IMG/VR virus record: IMGVR_UViG_3300011113_000784
Location: 46,968-110,967 of that record
Length of the DNA: 64,000 nucleotides
Strand: one strand, 5' to 3'
Source: a virus
In this document: positions 17,667-26,280 of the stretch, piece after piece
Numbering within the stretch: position 1 is the stretch's first letter
Layout of the letters: the number at the start of each line of letters is the position of its first letter
Position numbers and translations under genes: made by a program
The notes under the pieces: model-generated
Seen by the model: the letters and a program-made list of their open reading frames with translations, nothing else
The model's database searches: none
Told to the model about the DNA's origin: nothing

Positions 17667-18429
17667 TTGCAGGTATTTATCCAATTCGTTGACATCAACA
17701 AGCTGTGGTTGCAACACCGCAATCGCAGAAATGCCTATTTATGTTGTAAAACAACATAGCACATACCCTCCATTTAAAGTTGATGTTACAGATTGCAACG
17801 GTGAACCTTATGATTTGAAAGATTTAGTCGTTGAAGCTGCTATGTGGACAAATGCTAAATTAAAGACGGCATTAACAATTACAGATAATTTAATCAGATT
17901 TGCTGACAATATTGGTTATGATAGTGTTGGTCCTAATTCGATTCTTCATGTTTCAAATGGTAGAGATTTTGAAAGAATGTCAATTGTTGGATTTGACGAT
18001 GTTAATAAAGTCATTCAGGTAAACAGAGGCGCTTGCTCAACTACTGTTCGTCCTTGGGCAAAAGGATCTTCTGTAAGAATATTAAGATTTTTCAATTCTC
18101 CAGCTTCTTCTGAGCTTACTTACTACGATAGAGAAAATATTGACGGAACAACAACGCAAAATGTTTTACAAAGAAGCACACTCATTTATGAATGGCAACC
18201 TGAAGATGTTTGTTTCATTGGCAAATATTACTTTGAGTTTAAAGTTTTGAAAATGAATTTGTTGGTTAATTTGAACGCTTATGATCCTGCGACTGTCAGT
18301 ATCACACCAGTTAGCCAAATTGATTATCATTGTGATCTGGGTCTTGGTGTTGAATGGGCAAGAAGATTCCCAAATGATAAAGAAGGCTTTGTAATTGAAG
18401 TTACCAGTAGTCCAACAGCGGAGTGTTAA
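17659..18429 (+). CDS. Probable virion structural protein, 256 aa
   Basis: ATG 17659 is chosen over earlier in-frame starts because of the AGGAAG site and the 8-nt overlap with the previous gene. The sequence is beta-rich: short strands, 'ADNIGYDSVGPNSILHVSNGRDFERMSIVGFDDVNKVIQV', typical of phage baseplate/tail accessory proteins. It contains 'CGCNT' near the start. No specific family identified. Confidence 0.55.
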   Translation: MVNCRYLSNSLTSTSCGCNTAIAEMPIYVVKQHSTYPPFKVDVTDCNGEPYDLKDLVVEAAMWTNAKLKTALTITDNLIRFADNIGYDSVGPNSILHVSNGRDFERMSIVGFDDVNKVIQVNRGACSTTVRPWAKGSSVRILRFFNSPASSELTYYDRENIDGTTTQNVLQRSTLIYEWQPEDVCFIGKYYFEFKVLKMNLLVNLNAYDPATVSITPVSQIDYHCDLGLGVEWARRFPNDKEGFVIEVTSSPTAEC

Positions 18430-18432
18430 ATT

Positions 18433-18966
18433 TTGGTAGATATCAATCGTTTGCGTGTTAATTTTCATATTCGCATCCCACAAGTGAGAGTAATGCAAAA
18501 TGGAGATCAGCTAGGCATTATGCCTACAGAAAAAGCTAGAAATTTAGCTTTTGATCAAGGATTAGATTTGGTTGAAATGGTGCCAAATGCTCATCCTCCA
18601 GTTTGTCATATTCTTGACTATTCCAAGTACAAATATGAACAAAAGGTAAAGCATAAAGAGCATATGAAAAAACAGCGTGAGATGGTTCAAGCTGTTAAAG
18701 AAATAAGACTTTCTCCAGCAATTGGTCAACATGATCTTGATATTAAAATCAAACATATTGTTGAATTTTTGCATGATGATAAAAAAGTGCAAATTTTTAT
18801 GAAGTTTAGATCTAGGGAAATGCAACACAAGGATGTTGGATTTGAAAAAATTAATCAGATCTTAGAAAAATGCAAAGAAGTGGCATCAATAGAACTTCAT
18901 CCTAAATTTGAAGGATCAAAATTAATTTGTCGATTAGCTCCTCAAAAAACAAAAGTTTCAAACTAA
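18433..18966 (+). CDS. infC: Translation initiation factor IF-3
   Basis: 177 residues, standard IF3 length. N-domain: VRVMQNGDQLGIMPTEKA, then GLDLVEMVPNAHPPVCHILDY; linker KYKYEQKVKHKEHMKKQ; C-domain: VKEIRLSPAIGQHDLDIK, MKFRSREMQHKDVG and the closing RLAPQKTK. These are the diagnostic IF3 signatures in order. It starts at TTG 18433 with GGAG 9 nt upstream. Since IF3 discriminates against non-AUG starts, the UUG start could give self-limiting expression, as AUU does in E. coli infC. bS21 is encoded nearby. Confidence 0.95.
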   Translation: MVDINRLRVNFHIRIPQVRVMQNGDQLGIMPTEKARNLAFDQGLDLVEMVPNAHPPVCHILDYSKYKYEQKVKHKEHMKKQREMVQAVKEIRLSPAIGQHDLDIKIKHIVEFLHDDKKVQIFMKFRSREMQHKDVGFEKINQILEKCKEVASIELHPKFEGSKLICRLAPQKTKVSN

Positions 18967-18971
18967 TTTAA

Positions 18972-19001
18972 ATTACATTGTGTTTCTAAGGGCAATGTAA
19001 T
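18972..19001 (+). promoter_or_regulatory. Perfect 9-bp inverted repeat upstream of the GroES-like gene
   Basis: ATTACATTG (18972-18980) and CAATGTAAT (18993-19001) separated by 12 nt, located 18 nt before the GroES-like start. No U-tract follows. The geometry is like the CIRCE operator of bacterial groE operons (9-bp arms) but the sequence is different. It may be an operator or an mRNA stem-loop. Confidence 0.5.
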
Positions 19002-19019
19002 AAACAGAGGATTATAAAA

Positions 19020-19334
19020 ATGAGTGAATTCGGTAAGGTAGTTGACTGTAAGCCTTGTGGTAATCAGGTTTTGATTGAGCTTTTAACTACTCAAGAAATG
19101 GCAAACACCAAGCTTATTCTTAACAATACGAATAAGAAGCTTGGCGCAGAATTTCAAGCGATTGTGCTAGCAGTTGGTCCACAAGTAAATTTTGAATCTT
19201 TTGGTTTCAAGGTTGGTGATCGTGTTGTCATTTCTGGCAACGCTGTTCCTGCACCAGAATATGGACCAGATTCAGATCGTGAGAAGGTTCTTATCGATCC
19301 ATATGCTATTAAAGCTGTAGTGGTTTGTAAGTAA
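19020..19334 (+). CDS. groES: GroES-like co-chaperonin
   Basis: 104 residues with the GroES beta-barrel pattern: KPCGNQVLIELL, a mobile-loop region (ANTKLILNNTNKKLGAEFQA), AIVLAVGP, FKVGDRVVISG and the C-terminal strand AIKAVVV. Tailed phages such as T4 (gp31) use their own GroES to let host GroEL fold the capsid protein; a similar role is likely. AGAGGA precedes the ATG. Its 3' end overlaps the next, convergent gene by 26 nt. Confidence 0.85.
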   Translation: MSEFGKVVDCKPCGNQVLIELLTTQEMANTKLILNNTNKKLGAEFQAIVLAVGPQVNFESFGFKVGDRVVISGNAVPAPEYGPDSDREKVLIDPYAIKAVVVCK

Positions 19335-19773
19335 CTTTTTTGATTTTGTACATAGGGCGTAGGTAATCTGGACCTATAAATGACGATTCTATATCAATTA
19401 TATTTGACGCACTCAAGCTGAAGTCTTTTCCTAAACGCTGGAAAACGACCTTCAGCTTGGTGAATTTAGGGACCAAGGGTGTTTCACCTTTTATTGTACG
19501 ATATTGTGTTGGGCTAAAAAACAATTTGGTCCCATCTTCTAATTCAACTTCAATGATTTTCGTTTTGTCAGATAATCTTTTTACTATGCCTTCTCTTGAA
19601 ACAGTTGGTATATCGAATATTCCATTATTAATTGCCATGTCAATATCTGGAAGATGATTTGGATGACCAGTATAACCTAAAGTAGAAATAGCTTGTGATC
19701 CGGTGTCGCTACTTGTAACCATAGCACCGGGAAATATCGACATGCTTTCTATAAATTTTTTAAAACCAATCAT
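19309..19773 (-). CDS. Hypothetical protein with capsid-targeting-like N-terminus, 154 aa
   Basis: A lone minus-strand gene among plus-strand genes. It starts MIGFKKFIESMS, like the MKTYQEFIAE capsid-targeting leader of T4 internal proteins. The body is beta-rich (IIEVELEDGTKLFFSPTQYRTIKG). Probably a virion or head-associated protein; no specific family. Confidence 0.6.
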   Translation of the reverse strand: MIGFKKFIESMSIFPGAMVTSSDTGSQAISTLGYTGHPNHLPDIDMAINNGIFDIPTVSREGIVKRLSDKTKIIEVELEDGTKLFFSPTQYRTIKGETPLVPKFTKLKVVFQRLGKDFSLSASNIIDIESSFIGPDYLRPMYKIKKVTYKPLQL

Positions 19774-19818
19774 TTTTCACCCTATATTAATATGTATGTA
19801 AAATTATAAGGATTTTAT

Positions 19819-20211
19819 ATGGGAATTGAAAACAACAAAGTGGATTTGCAAGCAAAACCAAAAAAATCAATGATGTCTGATAGAAATTATCTCATTAGAA
19901 ATCAACCGAAACCTAAATATTTAACACATGATATTGTGGCAAAATTTGTAAAAGATAATATTGTTGAAGAAGATATTAAACAAAAATTGCTTGAAAAATT
20001 GAAAAAATGCCCTGATGGCGCTTTACAAAACTTTATTGATAATATTGATAAAAAGATCGAAATTATTTTACAACAAATGGCTCCTAAAAATGATAAACAA
20101 AACTTGCAGAATAATTCGCAAGAGATTACAATTGAAGACATGATTTCTATGAGGAACAGGCTTTCAGAAGAGTCTATCAAGGAGTTTGAAAATGAACAGC
20201 CTCAAGGTTGA
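19819..20211 (+). CDS. Hypothetical helical protein, 130 aa
   Basis: AAGGATTT precedes the ATG. Basic, polar N-terminus, then a run of charged amphipathic helices (residues 35-130). It overlaps the dUTPase start by 20 nt, so the two are co-translated. Function unknown. Confidence 0.65.
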   Translation: MGIENNKVDLQAKPKKSMMSDRNYLIRNQPKPKYLTHDIVAKFVKDNIVEEDIKQKLLEKLKKCPDGALQNFIDNIDKKIEIILQQMAPKNDKQNLQNNSQEITIEDMISMRNRLSEESIKEFENEQPQG

Positions 20212-20635
20212 AATAGTTTGCGAAGATAATGAATTCATGCCAGTAAGATCAACCGCAGGGGCTCTTGGTCTTGATTTAAAAGCAAAGCTTGATTCGGATG
20301 AAATTCTTTTAAATCCATTAGAAACCACTAAAATCAAAGCTGGTTTTTCAATTGGCATTCCAGATGGTTATCATGCCAAAATTGTTTCCAGAAGCGGCAT
20401 GTCAAGCAAAGGAATTATCGTTACCAATGCACCGGGGATTATTGACTCCGACTACTCTGGTGAAATTTGCATACTTTTAACAAATATTGGCAAGCAACCT
20501 TTTAAATTAGAAAACAAGACAAGAGTAGCGCAAATGTTTGTAGAAAAAAATATTGATATTGAATTTGTGCATGTAAACAAGTTAAAAGAAACAGAGCGGG
20601 GCGCAGGAGGATTTGGTTCTACCGGAATGAAATAA
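20192..20635 (+). CDS. dut: dUTPase
   Basis: 147 residues from ATG 20192 (AAGGAG 7 nt upstream; preferred over TTG 20186). All five trimeric dUTPase motifs are present: RSTAGALGLDLKA, SRSGMSSKG, GIIDSDYSGEI, the R-containing AQMFVE strand and the C-terminal ERGAGGFGSTG arm. It hydrolyses dUTP to dUMP, keeping uracil out of phage DNA and feeding dTMP synthesis. Confidence 0.95.
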   Translation: MNSLKVEIVCEDNEFMPVRSTAGALGLDLKAKLDSDEILLNPLETTKIKAGFSIGIPDGYHAKIVSRSGMSSKGIIVTNAPGIIDSDYSGEICILLTNIGKQPFKLENKTRVAQMFVEKNIDIEFVHVNKLKETERGAGGFGSTGMK

Positions 20636-20731
20636 TTTATAGTCTTATAGAAAAAAACAATGTTAATTATACTAATGTAAATTAGAAAGAAACATGTCCT
20701 CAGATGACATGGATCAACCGGGGTTAGATAA

Positions 20732-20941
20732 TTGAAAGCTTATATTGTTGTTAGTGTGGCAATGGAAATTGAAGGCAGGCTTACTGCCGTAAAACTTGAA
20801 AAAGGTTTCACAACTTCTGAAGCAGCACAAAAGTATATGGATAGTGTCCCTAAGACTTTCCCCGACCAAATTAAAACAGGCACTTCTACAATTAGTTGTT
20901 GGTGCGAACGGAATGTTCAAGAATTAGAAATCGAGGGATAA
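20732..20941 (+). CDS. Hypothetical protein, 69 aa
   Basis: TTG start with GGGG upstream; a 6-bp hairpin (20693-20711) lies in the leader. The product is a short alpha/beta protein (AYIVVSVAMEIEGRLTAVKL...) with two cysteines at the C-terminal end. Begins 2 nt before the end-to-start junction with the glycosyltransferase downstream. Not recognised. Confidence 0.5.
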   Translation: MKAYIVVSVAMEIEGRLTAVKLEKGFTTSEAAQKYMDSVPKTFPDQIKTGTSTISCWCERNVQELEIEG

Positions 20942-20942
20942 T

Positions 20943-21671
20943 ATGCAAGCGAATGTTGCTGAAGTCAAGAATGAGATTAAGATTGATTTAGCTAAAGCAA
21001 ATGTTCAAGACTCTGTGTCGGTTGTAATCGTTCACAAAGACAAACCAGAATATTTGAATATTGCTTTGCAATCAATTGCAGTTAATTCTATCAACAATAA
21101 TTATGAAATTATTGTTGTTGATAATGCAAGTGGATCTGATACACAAGCATTTCTAGATGATCTTGAAAAGGACATCAAGATAGTTCGATCAGACAAGAAT
21201 CTTTATTTTAGCGCAGCAGCTAATCTTGGGTTTCGTCATGCTGACAAGAATAGCAAGTATATTCTTTTCTTGCATCATGATATTGTTGTACTTAATCCAG
21301 CTTGGATTGATTTGATTATCAATGTTGCTGAAGCAAATAAGAGCGGATTTGTTGGTGTTGAAGCTGGATCATATTTTATCGGAAATCAAAAAGCAGAATT
21401 TGTGCAAGAATGGTGTGTTTTATTATCAAGGCAATGTTTTGAAAAGATTCATGGTTTCCCAGAGCAGCTGCCTTTGGTTGGTAATGCTTTTATTGCAACT
21501 CTTAAAGCGCAGCAAGAAGGATTTAAGCCACAAGTGATGAAGAACAATATTATTCACCATTACAAGAACTTCGCAATTGATGTTAATACATTTGAAAAGC
21601 TTTCAGAGGAAGCAATGGCTCTATTGCCAAAGATTGTGAGTCAAACACAAAGCAGATCAGTTACCAATTAG
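20943..21671 (+). CDS. Family 2 glycosyltransferase
   Basis: 242 residues with a GT-A fold: VSVVIVHKDKPEYLNIALQS, EIIVVDNASGSD, the nucleotide-sugar segment VRSDKNLYFSAAANLGFRHA and the metal-site region ILFLHHDIVVLNP. The last part is shortened compared with cellular GT2 enzymes. It would transfer a sugar from a nucleotide donor; the acceptor (virion protein, modified base or host glycan) is unknown. Confidence 0.85.
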   Translation: MQANVAEVKNEIKIDLAKANVQDSVSVVIVHKDKPEYLNIALQSIAVNSINNNYEIIVVDNASGSDTQAFLDDLEKDIKIVRSDKNLYFSAAANLGFRHADKNSKYILFLHHDIVVLNPAWIDLIINVAEANKSGFVGVEAGSYFIGNQKAEFVQEWCVLLSRQCFEKIHGFPEQLPLVGNAFIATLKAQQEGFKPQVMKNNIIHHYKNFAIDVNTFEKLSEEAMALLPKIVSQTQSRSVTN

Positions 21672-21679
21672 GAGATATC

Positions 21680-22135
21680 ATGAAAGTTAGTGAATTTTTT
21701 AAGTCACTTGATTCTATTTCAGATGATTGTAATATCTTGTTTAAGTCTCCAGATTGCAAGTTACTTCCGTTTCATTTTCATATAACTGAAGCAGCTACTG
21801 TCAACAAGAAGTTTGTTGATTGTGGAGGAACTGAGCGAGAAGAAAATTACGCATCAATTCAGTTGTGGACTGCAAATGATTATAACCACAGAATCACAAC
21901 AGGAAAACTTAGGAAAATTATTCTCAATCATTTATTAGAAAACAATCAAGATATGGAAATTTTTCTTGAATGCGATGAAACAAGTCTGACTACTTATACA
22001 ATTGAAAGCTCTGAAGTAATTGGAACTACGATTATTTATGCTTTGGGCAAAAAAACCACACAGTGTCTTGCACCAGATCAATGCGGGGTTAAAGAAACGC
22101 CTAAAAAATCTTGTTGTAAAGGTAAATGTTGTTAA
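21680..22135 (+). CDS. DUF6428-like protein with cysteine-rich tail, 151 aa
   Basis: The pattern HITEAATVNKKFVDCGGTERE...ASIQLWTANDYNHRITTGKL matches, from memory, the bacterial DUF6428 family of unknown function, often found near metal/thiol genes. The tail ends in SCCKGKCC, a soft-metal-binding-type cluster. GGAGA precedes the ATG. It shares TTAA at its stop with the opposite-strand gene. Confidence 0.65.
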   Translation: MKVSEFFKSLDSISDDCNILFKSPDCKLLPFHFHITEAATVNKKFVDCGGTEREENYASIQLWTANDYNHRITTGKLRKIILNHLLENNQDMEIFLECDETSLTTYTIESSEVIGTTIIYALGKKTTQCLAPDQCGVKETPKKSCCKGKCC

Positions 22136-22566
22136 GCAAGATTCTTAATAAAAGCGGTTAATTTTGGCTGACTGTATGTTTTTACATGATGGTTTGCATA
22201 AACAGACGCAAAAAACATACAAAATAACTCTTCTTCATTCATTTTGGGCTTGTTCTTGTATAAAGGAGCAAGCCTTTTCCATTCTTTTTTTTGGTCCTCT
22301 GTAATTAGTTTTTCCCAAATAAGATGAGCTACTTCGTGCAAAAATGTAAATTCTCTTCCATAGTTCCAAGGTGCTGCCACTTCAATATCAAATTTGTGTA
22401 TAACTCCGATATGGTCTTTATCGCCATTTAATGTGTTTTTACAAGTTAATTTTATATTGAAATTCTTTAATAATTTTTGATATTTTTCGGGCAATTTTGC
22501 AATTGTTTTTTGGAGGTTTTTTTCCTCCTCACTTTTTTGTTCTACGAACTGAATAAAACTTCTCAT
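22132..22566 (-). CDS. Putative zinc metallopeptidase (HExxH) with capsid-targeting-like leader
   Basis: 144 residues. HEVAH is a canonical HExxH zinc site in a helix (FTFLHEVAHLIWEKL), and a downstream acidic residue (EEELFCMFFAS) could provide the third ligand, as in gluzincin/ImmA-like enzymes. The N-terminus MRSFIQFVEQKSEEE resembles the leader shared by other proteins here. It may be packaged in the virion. It lies back-to-back with phoH, separated by only 9 nt. Confidence 0.6.
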   Translation of the reverse strand: MRSFIQFVEQKSEEEKNLQKTIAKLPEKYQKLLKNFNIKLTCKNTLNGDKDHIGVIHKFDIEVAAPWNYGREFTFLHEVAHLIWEKLITEDQKKEWKRLAPLYKNKPKMNEEELFCMFFASVYANHHVKTYSQPKLTAFIKNLA

Positions 22567-22575
22567 GCCCTATAT

Positions 22576-23268
22576 ATGGTTATGAAAAGAAGAAAAAAAA
22601 CCAAGGCTGAAGAAATTCAGAAACCAGTTCATGCCTCTCAGAAGGCAAAATCCGTTTTTCATATTGAGTTTTTAAATCCCGTACAGAAAAAATGTTGGGA
22701 AACCATAGAAAACAATGATATTGTTTTTCTTCTTGGCAGTGCTGGTAGCGGCAAGACATTTTTATCCACGGCATACGCTGTTTTTAGTTTGTTGAAAAAA
22801 CAAGTTCAAAAAATTATGATTACTCGTCCAACTGTTGAAGCTGGCGCAAGTATTGGTTTTTTACCCGGTGGCGCAGACGAAAAACTTCATCCTTACATGC
22901 TACCAATTTATGACACTTTGGATGATTTGATTGGCAGAGATGGTACACAGCGTAATTTTGTTAGTAAATCTTTAGAAGTTGCTCCTATAGGTTATTTAAG
23001 GGGTCGCACGGTAAAAAATGCAGTATTTTTGCTAGATGAAGCACAAAACTGTACTTACACACAAATTAAATTGTTTTTGACTAGAATTGGTCAAAACGGC
23101 AAGTTGATTATCACGGGCGACCCCAAGCAATCTGATTTGCCCGGAAGAATTGCTTTACTTGAAATTGTGGATAAACTCAAAGATGTAAAAGGAATAGGCA
23201 TTGTTGATTTGCCAGATTCTTCAATTGTAAGGCATCCTTTGATAGCTTCAATAGTTGAAAGAATATGA
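22576..23268 (+). CDS. phoH: PhoH-like ATPase
   Basis: 230 residues from ATG 22576 (22582 is an alternative). FLLGSAGSGKT is the Walker A loop at about 52-61; VFLLDEAQNC is Walker B and LIITGDPKQSDLPG the sensor region, all diagnostic of PhoH. The family is an RNA helicase/NTPase linked to phosphate stress and very common in phages. A basic stretch (KRRKKTK) opens the protein. Confidence 0.9.
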   Translation: MVMKRRKKTKAEEIQKPVHASQKAKSVFHIEFLNPVQKKCWETIENNDIVFLLGSAGSGKTFLSTAYAVFSLLKKQVQKIMITRPTVEAGASIGFLPGGADEKLHPYMLPIYDTLDDLIGRDGTQRNFVSKSLEVAPIGYLRGRTVKNAVFLLDEAQNCTYTQIKLFLTRIGQNGKLIITGDPKQSDLPGRIALLEIVDKLKDVKGIGIVDLPDSSIVRHPLIASIVERI

Positions 23269-23269
23269 A

Positions 23270-25903
23270 ATGGCTCTTACTTATAAATATTCTACTTCTG
23301 GAGGTTTAAAACTATCAGGATCGGCTGATAATTTGTCAAGTATTTTACATTATTATCAATTTGAAAACAATAATTTAGATAGTTTTGGTTTTTTTGATCT
23401 AGTTGGCAATAATCAATATCAAGCCGGTGTTGTAAATGAAGCTGCTTTAACTTCTAAATTTTCTACAATACAAGGAAATGCAAATAAAAACGGCGCATTT
23501 TATAATGGCAATTCTTTCACATTTTCTATGTGGTTCAAAATAGGCACAACTACTAAAGACCAAAATATATTTTATCTTGATAGCCCAGATGAAGATTTTG
23601 TAATTAAATACGATGCAGCAAGCAAGAAGATATATTTTAATTCATTAAGCAATCCTATTTCTTCTGCAATATTATCTGGAACAACATGGTATTTTGTTTG
23701 TATAAGAAAAAATGGTTCTAATGTTTATGTTCAGTTAAACAATCAACCAGCGGTAAGTTATTCTTATAGTTATTTGCCAATTAGGTTTAATTCTGTTGTT
23801 GCAACAAATTTAGATGTTGTTGCTCCTTCAAAATATTCTGCTTTATTTTGGGACGATGTAAGATTTTATAAAAATTATTTAAGATCAGAAGAAGTAAGTT
23901 ATGTTTACAATAATGGTAGTTCCAAGCCAATATCTGGTGGGGATCAAGCAAACTTATGGAATAAACAAAATCATTATTATGCTTTTGATGATTCTGCGAA
24001 TGATAGTTCTGGATCTGCAAATTTAGTATTAACTCAATACAGTATTTCAGGCGGAACTAGTCCAATACTTGCTGGAAAATTTAATAACGCACTACAAATT
24101 GGAAACACTTATAGTTTAAACAGCTATCTTGGTTATGATTATTATGGATACACATCTTATAATGGAAATATTTTAGGCACTGCTGGAGAAAGTTATTCTT
24201 TATCTTTTTGGGTTAAAAGATTTGCCGACCCTCTTGAAGAAATAGTTAATCAAATTTCTATTCTTTCTATTTTGACATCTGCAAACAATAATATAATTCA
24301 ATTTGGCTATGGTGGAAAAAATTTATTTAAAGTTGATGACGGAACAGTATCTGGTGCCACCATTGAAGTTCCAGCTACTTTAACTAATTGGAATCATTTT
24401 GGTGTTGTCTACAACGCAGATCAAGGTAGATATGCATTTTATTTAAATGGAAATATTTTTGGAGAAATTAAAGCAACAAGAAGTTTGATAAATGCGGGAA
24501 GATTTTATCTTGGATGGGATGGAACAACATATGAATCTGGCAATCCATATTTATGCCAAGATGCTTTAATAGACGATTTAAGAATTTATAATTTTGCAAT
24601 TACAGGGTGGGACTTTGTTGCTCTTTATGCATTAGGATCGTTTAACACTTTAGAAAAAAGTTTGAATATTAATTTTGCAATGGGAACTTTGCCGCTTAAA
24701 ACATTTCAAGTTGAATCATATGATTTTTATGAAGATAGTTCCACAACTCAAATTGTCATACCTAATGCACAACATAAATTAAGAACAATAATTCAACAAA
24801 TATCAGCAACTGATATCAATGAAGTTTGTAAAAAAATAAAAGATATTAATTTTTTCATGAACATAAAATCAATTGCTGAATGGTCAAATAATTTGTTTGG
24901 TCCTTATGGTGGAGGAAAAGCAGGAAGAGATCAATACGGATCTTATGTTGATATACCAAATTTTTGTGAAAATGCAGAATGTGTTGATTTTTGTCTTGGA
25001 GTAAATGCCATAGTTTCTATAGCAGGAGTTGCCTATGCCTCCAGTGAATACAATGCTGTCGTTGGTTCCGGTGGTGCTAATTTATATGGAACGGCTTCAG
25101 CCTTATTGAACAAATATCAGTATGCTACTTCTGGTTATTTTGAATTGGCTGGTAGCGCCATTGCTTCTCAAGTAGGTGGCGCTACTGGTAATCCTTATTC
25201 TGGAGGCGGAAGTTTTGAATTGGGAGGATCGGCTGGTCAACGGTCTTCAGATCAAGGCAATATAGTTGTAGAAACAGAACTGAGCATGTCTGTTACACAA
25301 ATTACTGCTTTATTGAAAACAGATCCCGGTTCTGCTTTGACAGGCACGGCTGTTTCCTCAAGACAAAGTATATGTGATTGTAAAAATGTCCCCCAACAAA
25401 TTTCATTGCGTCATAATTTAAACAAATCAAGCGAATTGACTAGATTTTTGACAAGAAACAATTTGACCATACCGTCAATTGTTACAATGCTTTATAATAA
25501 AAAGATAGACAAGTATTCTGCAAATATAAACTTAGAAGGTTTTTCTTCATTCGTAAATGCAAAAGAATATTGGAATATAATTTTTACCATGTATTGCACA
25601 GGAGAGTACAACTCATTTGCAGGAAGATATAATTGGATTTTAAACATGAATATAAGAAGAAGCACAGTTGGGTTTGGAGATAAAGAAACAAATGTAATAA
25701 CTTATCTTTTAAGCAGTTATATTTGCCCTCAATTTGATGCAAGCAAATTTAATTTTAAGGTTAATATCAATTTGAACACATTGATCGTTCAGGTTAATAA
25801 TTCGTCTTTCATTAACTCTGTTAATATCAATGATGGAATTGGCTTATTTTTATCTGATGCGTGGAAAGCTGATCCAAATATTACGATGGCGGTTGGAGCT
25901 TAG
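23270..25903 (+). CDS. LamG-domain virion protein, 877 aa
   Basis: ATG 23270 overlaps nothing and fits better than the TTG at 23255. Two concanavalin/LamG-type lectin domains are visible: ~20-215 (HYYQFENNNLDSFG, FTFSMWFKIGT, LFWDDVRFYKNYL) and ~225-460 (HYYAFDDSANDSSG, YSLSFWVKRF, ALIDDLRIYNFAI). The C-terminal 400 residues are Gly/Ser/Ala-rich and beta-like with no clear family. Tandem LamG domains usually bind glycans on phage tail fibres or host cells. It is the only large virion-type gene on the plus strand in this window. Confidence 0.75.
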   Translation: MALTYKYSTSGGLKLSGSADNLSSILHYYQFENNNLDSFGFFDLVGNNQYQAGVVNEAALTSKFSTIQGNANKNGAFYNGNSFTFSMWFKIGTTTKDQNIFYLDSPDEDFVIKYDAASKKIYFNSLSNPISSAILSGTTWYFVCIRKNGSNVYVQLNNQPAVSYSYSYLPIRFNSVVATNLDVVAPSKYSALFWDDVRFYKNYLRSEEVSYVYNNGSSKPISGGDQANLWNKQNHYYAFDDSANDSSGSANLVLTQYSISGGTSPILAGKFNNALQIGNTYSLNSYLGYDYYGYTSYNGNILGTAGESYSLSFWVKRFADPLEEIVNQISILSILTSANNNIIQFGYGGKNLFKVDDGTVSGATIEVPATLTNWNHFGVVYNADQGRYAFYLNGNIFGEIKATRSLINAGRFYLGWDGTTYESGNPYLCQDALIDDLRIYNFAITGWDFVALYALGSFNTLEKSLNINFAMGTLPLKTFQVESYDFYEDSSTTQIVIPNAQHKLRTIIQQISATDINEVCKKIKDINFFMNIKSIAEWSNNLFGPYGGGKAGRDQYGSYVDIPNFCENAECVDFCLGVNAIVSIAGVAYASSEYNAVVGSGGANLYGTASALLNKYQYATSGYFELAGSAIASQVGGATGNPYSGGGSFELGGSAGQRSSDQGNIVVETELSMSVTQITALLKTDPGSALTGTAVSSRQSICDCKNVPQQISLRHNLNKSSELTRFLTRNNLTIPSIVTMLYNKKIDKYSANINLEGFSSFVNAKEYWNIIFTMYCTGEYNSFAGRYNWILNMNIRRSTVGFGDKETNVITYLLSSYICPQFDASKFNFKVNINLNTLIVQVNNSSFINSVNINDGIGLFLSDAWKADPNITMAVGA

Positions 25904-25905
25904 TT

Positions 25906-26238
25906 GTGCTTATTGAATTGCTTCTAATTATCAACTTGGTTTTTTTACTTATTTTCTTTTTCTCTGTAGTATATTTTTTAAGATATTTGTATCTTGTGCT
26001 TCAAGATACAGCCAATGCATTTCAAATGCTTACTGAATTCATTAAGAAAAATTTTGAGAAGAATTTAGAAGATCATGAAAATATTATTAAAATAATTGGT
26101 GATAATGATGAAAAAGTTGTTTTAAATTTGACTGAAAATGATCAGAAAATTGTAGATATGATTTCTGAAAATCAAAAAAACCTTATAAACTTGGCTATGT
26201 TTTTGGGCTATAGACCAAGAAATTTAGAAGATCTTTAA
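25906..26238 (+). CDS. Membrane-anchored helical protein, 110 aa
   Basis: GTG start 2 nt after the LamG stop. Residues 1-30 form a strong transmembrane helix (IELLLIINLVFLLIFFFSVVYFL), then a cytosol-facing charged helical tail repeating 'E.DE.I....' (EKNLEDHENIIKIIGDNDEK). This plan suits a spanin-like or membrane-tethered accessory protein, but no motif confirms it. Confidence 0.6.
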   Translation: MLIELLLIINLVFLLIFFFSVVYFLRYLYLVLQDTANAFQMLTEFIKKNFEKNLEDHENIIKIIGDNDEKVVLNLTENDQKIVDMISENQKNLINLAMFLGYRPRNLEDL

Positions 26239-26280
26239 ATTAAACAATGCTCTATTAAATTGAACTAGTGGGGCTTTGAT

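Noticed and set aside
20694-20735. 13-codon leader ORF before the 69-aa gene
   Set aside because: It overlaps a hairpin and ends at the next start, which could mean translational coupling, but it is too short to separate from chance.
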